This document shows positions 5,718-8,286 of a stretch of DNA of 8,286 nt, one piece after another. The stretch is from Chlamydiales bacterium (GTDB lineage Bacteria; Chlamydiota; Chlamydiia; Chlamydiales; FEN-1388), in contig JAJFUY010000192.1 in NCBI GenBank assembly GCA_021372185.1, forward strand, positions 1 to 8,286, in the 5' to 3' direction. A program made the position numbers and the translations under genes. Positions within the stretch are counted from its first letter, which is position 1; the number at the start of each line of letters is the position of its first letter. Under the pieces are notes generated by a model that saw nothing but the letters and a program-made list of their open reading frames with translations, was not told where the DNA came from and did not search any database.

Positions 5718-6692
5718 ATGAACACCGAACAACTAGATCAGGAAATTATAAAAGCCAATGCGCTCATTGATAGCCTAAAAAAAGAGATGGCAAAAGCCAT
5801 CATAGGGCAAACTGAGATGATTGAGCGTCTCATTATGGCTATTCTTTGTGGCGGCCATGTGCTTTTAGAGGGTGTGCCGGGTATTGCTAAAACATTGGCT
5901 GTTAATACATTAGCGAAAGCTCTGTCGTTAGATTTTAAGCGCATCCAGTTCACACCAGATCTTTTGCCGTCAGATCTTATTGGATCTTCTGTCTATCATC
6001 CAAAAGATGGTACATTTTCAGTAGAAAAAGGGCCTGTTTTTACAAACGTTGTGCTAGCGGACGAAATTAACCGCGCGCCGCCAAAAGTGCAGTCGGCACT
6101 CCTTGAAGTCATGCAAGAGCACCAAGTAACCATAAGCGGCCAGACGTTTAAAACAAGTGAACCCTATTTTGTTTTGGGGACACAAAACCCAATTGAACAA
6201 GAGGGAACCTACCCTCTGCCAGAAGCCGAAACTGACCGTTTTATGATGAAGGTAGTAATTAAGTATCCAACACCCAAAGAAGAAAAAGAAATTGTGCTGC
6301 GATATGGGACCAAAGCCCCGTCTGTTATTACGCCGCAAATGAGCCCGCAAGATATATTAGAGCTGCAGGCACTCGTAAAAAAAATATACATCGATGACAA
6401 GATTTTAGAGTATATCATTAAGATCGTTGATGCTACGCGCAATCCCAAAACGGCTGCAATTGAAGGATTGCTTGAGTATGGTGCGTCCCCACGAGCAAGT
6501 CTATGGCTAAGTAGCTGTTCTCGCGCACATGCACTCCTTAATGGCAGAAACTACGTCACACCATTTGATGTGCGGCAGGTGGCATTTGACATATTACGTC
6601 ACCGCCTTGTGCTATCGTATGAAGCGCAAGCCCAAGAGCTTACTGCCGATGATATAATTAAGCGAATCTTTAACAAAATTCCAGTACCGTGA
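5718..6692 (+). CDS. moxR: MoxR-family AAA+ ATPase
   Basis: MoxR ATPases are chaperone-like machines that act with von Willebrand A-domain proteins on the maturation or assembly of other complexes. The 324-residue length is typical. All core motifs are intact: Walker A GVPGIAKT (52-59), Walker B VVLADE (111-116) followed by INRAPPKVQSALLEVMQE, and sensor 1 in GTQNPIEQEGTYPLPEAE (154-171, Asn157). DRF (173-175) provides an arginine-finger candidate, and the C-terminal lid carries the sensor 2 motif GASPRAS. No signal peptide is present, so it works in the cytoplasm. ATG at 5718 is preceded by AAAGAG at 5707-5712. The gene begins 2 bp after the stop of the preceding frame and overlaps the DUF58 gene by 4 bp. 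Its neighbours, a DUF58 protein and a membrane-anchored Bat-like protein, are the classical partners of this family. Confidence 0.95.
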   Translation: MNTEQLDQEIIKANALIDSLKKEMAKAIIGQTEMIERLIMAILCGGHVLLEGVPGIAKTLAVNTLAKALSLDFKRIQFTPDLLPSDLIGSSVYHPKDGTFSVEKGPVFTNVVLADEINRAPPKVQSALLEVMQEHQVTISGQTFKTSEPYFVLGTQNPIEQEGTYPLPEAETDRFMMKVVIKYPTPKEEKEIVLRYGTKAPSVITPQMSPQDILELQALVKKIYIDDKILEYIIKIVDATRNPKTAAIEGLLEYGASPRASLWLSSCSRAHALLNGRNYVTPFDVRQVAFDILRHRLVLSYEAQAQELTADDIIKRIFNKIPVP

Positions 6693-7570
6693 AATCTGAA
6701 ATTGAACTTCTTTCAAGCAAAGTTCGAAAGATTGAAATTACGGCTCGCCGTGAGGTGTTAGACGTCTTTTCGGGCATGTATGCCTCTGCCTTTAAGGGGC
6801 GAGGTATCGAGATGGAAGACGTACGAGAATTTCAGACAGGTGATGACATCCGAGCCATAAACTGGTCAAAAACTGCGCAAATGGGAAAGCCGTTTGTAAA
6901 AGAATTTCGTGAAGAGCGAGATTTAACGGTGATGCTGATTGTTGATGTTTCATCTTCTCTTGCATTTGGAAGCCAGTATGAAACAAAGCATACACGATTA
7001 GCAGAAGTCGGCGCATTAATTGCCTTTTCTGCCATCTATAATCACGATAGAGTTGGCCTTGTGCTCTTTTCTGAGGGCATACAAAAGGAAATCGCACCAA
7101 GGCGAGGCCTGCGGCATGGAGCGAGGCTTGTACGCGAGCTAGTGGGCTTTAAACCACATGGCAACAAGACATCACTCAATACCACCCTTGATGCATTTAA
7201 TATGGCCACAAAAAAGCGCTGTATCTGTTTTTTGCTCTCAGATTTTTTGTGTGAGGATTATGAAAAGCAATTAGGCTATACTGCAAAGCGTGATGATCTT
7301 GTAGCCATTCGCATTGTTGACCCGTTTGAAGGTAATCTGCCGAAACTTGGGCTTACTCGCATGCAGGATATAGAGTCTGGCCAAAGCTTTTTGGTAGATG
7401 TAAATGCAGATACTATAAAGCAAATGTCAGAGCATGCTGCCAAGCAAAAACAGCAACTTGATGCTTTGGCAATAAAATATAAAGCAGGGCTCATTACAGT
7501 AGATACAAAAAATTCATTTATCGAGCGCCTTGCAGCCTATTTTAAGCTGCGAAAAGAGAGGCGCTTGTGA
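6689..7570 (+). CDS. DUF58 protein with von Willebrand A-like domain
   Basis: DUF58 proteins are encoded next to MoxR ATPases almost everywhere and are thought to be their partners or substrates; the biochemical role is unsettled. The N-terminal family signature is clear: FKGRGIEMEDVREFQTGDD (35-53), followed by IRAINWSKTAQMGKPFVKEF (54-73). A von Willebrand A-like region starts at about 79, with a complete metal-ion-dependent adhesion motif VDVSSS (Asp86, Ser88, Ser90), then VGLVLFSEG, IAPRRG and a second strand ending in LLSDF. There is no signal peptide or transmembrane helix in the 293 residues. Start GTG at 6689 overlaps the moxR stop by 4 bp (GTGA). No ribosome binding site is visible, consistent with coupling. 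The 3' end overlaps the next gene in the same way. Metal-dependent binding is expected, the ligand unknown. Confidence 0.92.
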   Translation: MKSEIELLSSKVRKIEITARREVLDVFSGMYASAFKGRGIEMEDVREFQTGDDIRAINWSKTAQMGKPFVKEFREERDLTVMLIVDVSSSLAFGSQYETKHTRLAEVGALIAFSAIYNHDRVGLVLFSEGIQKEIAPRRGLRHGARLVRELVGFKPHGNKTSLNTTLDAFNMATKKRCICFLLSDFLCEDYEKQLGYTAKRDDLVAIRIVDPFEGNLPKLGLTRMQDIESGQSFLVDVNADTIKQMSEHAAKQKQQLDALAIKYKAGLITVDTKNSFIERLAAYFKLRKERRL

Positions 7571-8286
7571 TTCGAATTTTAGCTCTATTTTTCCTCTTTT
7601 TTATTTCATCTCTCAAGGCAGATGTGACTATACATACGACCGGGGATAAAGAAACGCTTTTAATAAATCAGACACTTGCGGCAACAGTAACCCTTACCTA
7701 CACGCAAAATGAAGCCCCAGAGCTTTTTTCTTTTATGTACAATCTTACCAAACAGCCAGAAACCTCATTTAGGATTGTCTCTTCTAAAATCGATCCGGTA
7801 AAAGTGACCGGAAATTCAAGACTACAAGCTATCCATTTTGTGTTAGCCCCTACTCGTACCGGCACCCTTATTTTTGCTCCTGGAATTATTACTTTTACAC
7901 AACAACACTATCTTGTACCGGCCCTTAAAATAGACTGTGAATCTGTAGGTTTATCAAGCCTGCCATTAGCTGGACTTTTGCCGCTTTATCCTGAGAGAAG
8001 AATTGACTTAAGTGCCGCAAATTTCATGATGATCATGAATGAAAAAGCACTCCAAAATGCAAAATTGCAAAATAAAGAAACGTATCAGAAATATCGCTTA
8101 GCGTGGGACACTTTAGCGCTTGGTATTTTAGCCGTTGCCTTTGGCCTTCTGCTTTTGTGGTGCATAGTCTACTATGAACTTTTAGCGCGGGCACTTAAGC
8201 CATTATTGGTAACTGAAACTCACATGCAGAAGCTATTAAAAGAGCTGAAAAAAAGTGATGAAATTCGCCCCTCACTTTTAAGTGAA
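7567..8286 (+). CDS. Membrane-anchored BatD/DUF4381-like protein, partial at right edge
   Basis: The frame is open for 240 codons and runs off the window, so the gene is incomplete. GTG at 7567 is supported by GAGG at 7558-7561 (5 nt spacing) and a GTGA overlap with the DUF58 stop. The first 18 residues (MIRILALFFLFFISSLKA) form a signal peptide or membrane anchor, with cleavage likely before DVTI. Residues about 19-150 are beta-rich, as expected of an Ig-like extracytoplasmic domain in BatD proteins (TLAATVTLTYT, RTGTLIFAPGIITF). A transmembrane helix lies near 183-203 (LGILAVAFGLLLLWCIV), followed by a basic cytoplasmic segment. This layout, a short BatD-like ectodomain with a DUF4381-like membrane/cytoplasmic part, fits the MoxR/DUF58 context. 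The assignment rests on topology and neighbours, because the primary sequence is too divergent to be certain by eye. Confidence 0.7.
   Translation, partial: MIRILALFFLFFISSLKADVTIHTTGDKETLLINQTLAATVTLTYTQNEAPELFSFMYNLTKQPETSFRIVSSKIDPVKVTGNSRLQAIHFVLAPTRTGTLIFAPGIITFTQQHYLVPALKIDCESVGLSSLPLAGLLPLYPERRIDLSAANFMMIMNEKALQNAKLQNKETYQKYRLAWDTLALGILAVAFGLLLLWCIVYYELLARALKPLLVTETHMQKLLKELKKSDEIRPSLLSE

Noticed and set aside
6054..7100. Minus-strand reading frames opposite moxR and the DUF58 gene
   Set aside because: They lie fully antisense to strongly conserved coding sequence, overlap each other in different frames and carry no recognisable domain.
1..8286. CRISPR arrays, insertion sequences or tRNA genes
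   Set aside because: No regularly spaced direct repeats, transposase motifs, terminal inverted repeats with target duplications, or cloverleaf sequences were seen.

Overview
The window most likely comes from a member of the phylum Chlamydiota, probably an environmental (amoeba-associated) lineage rather than Chlamydia itself. The main evidence is a 718-residue GreA in which an ordinary GreA domain sits behind about 560 extra residues, an arrangement I know only from chlamydiae. The nucleotide pyrophosphatase downstream also resembles what I remember of the chlamydial protein. Base composition is moderately AT-rich. The species cannot be named from this window.

There are two divergent blocks around a short intergenic region (3487-3654) that holds candidate promoters for both directions. 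The minus-strand block, read from 3486 down to 188, is greA, then a divergent rdgB/HAM1-type nucleotide pyrophosphatase, then a YacP-type NYN-domain nuclease. Its genes are 7 bp apart (greA/rdgB) or overlap by 17 bp (rdgB/yacP), so it reads as one transcription unit joining RNA polymerase rescue, nucleotide-pool cleaning and RNA decay. The rdgB copy has lost several family-defining residues. Bases 1-187 hold no convincing gene but contain long-range inverted repeats.

The plus-strand block begins with a small charged, coiled-coil-like protein of unknown function. A multidomain protein with a Pro/Thr-rich linker follows and looks like a secreted or host-directed protein. Its frame is broken by one TAA at 5392-5394, and the same frame then continues open to 5715, two bases before the next gene.

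After it come a MoxR-type AAA+ ATPase, a DUF58/von Willebrand A-like protein and the start of a membrane-anchored BatD- or DUF4381-like protein that runs off the right edge. These three are joined by identical 4-bp GTGA start/stop overlaps, the layout of MoxR/Bat loci thought to act in envelope protein maturation. The points most worth a second look are the interrupted gene fused to the MoxR operon, the probably inactive pyrophosphatase, and a 10-bp perfect hairpin inside its coding sequence.
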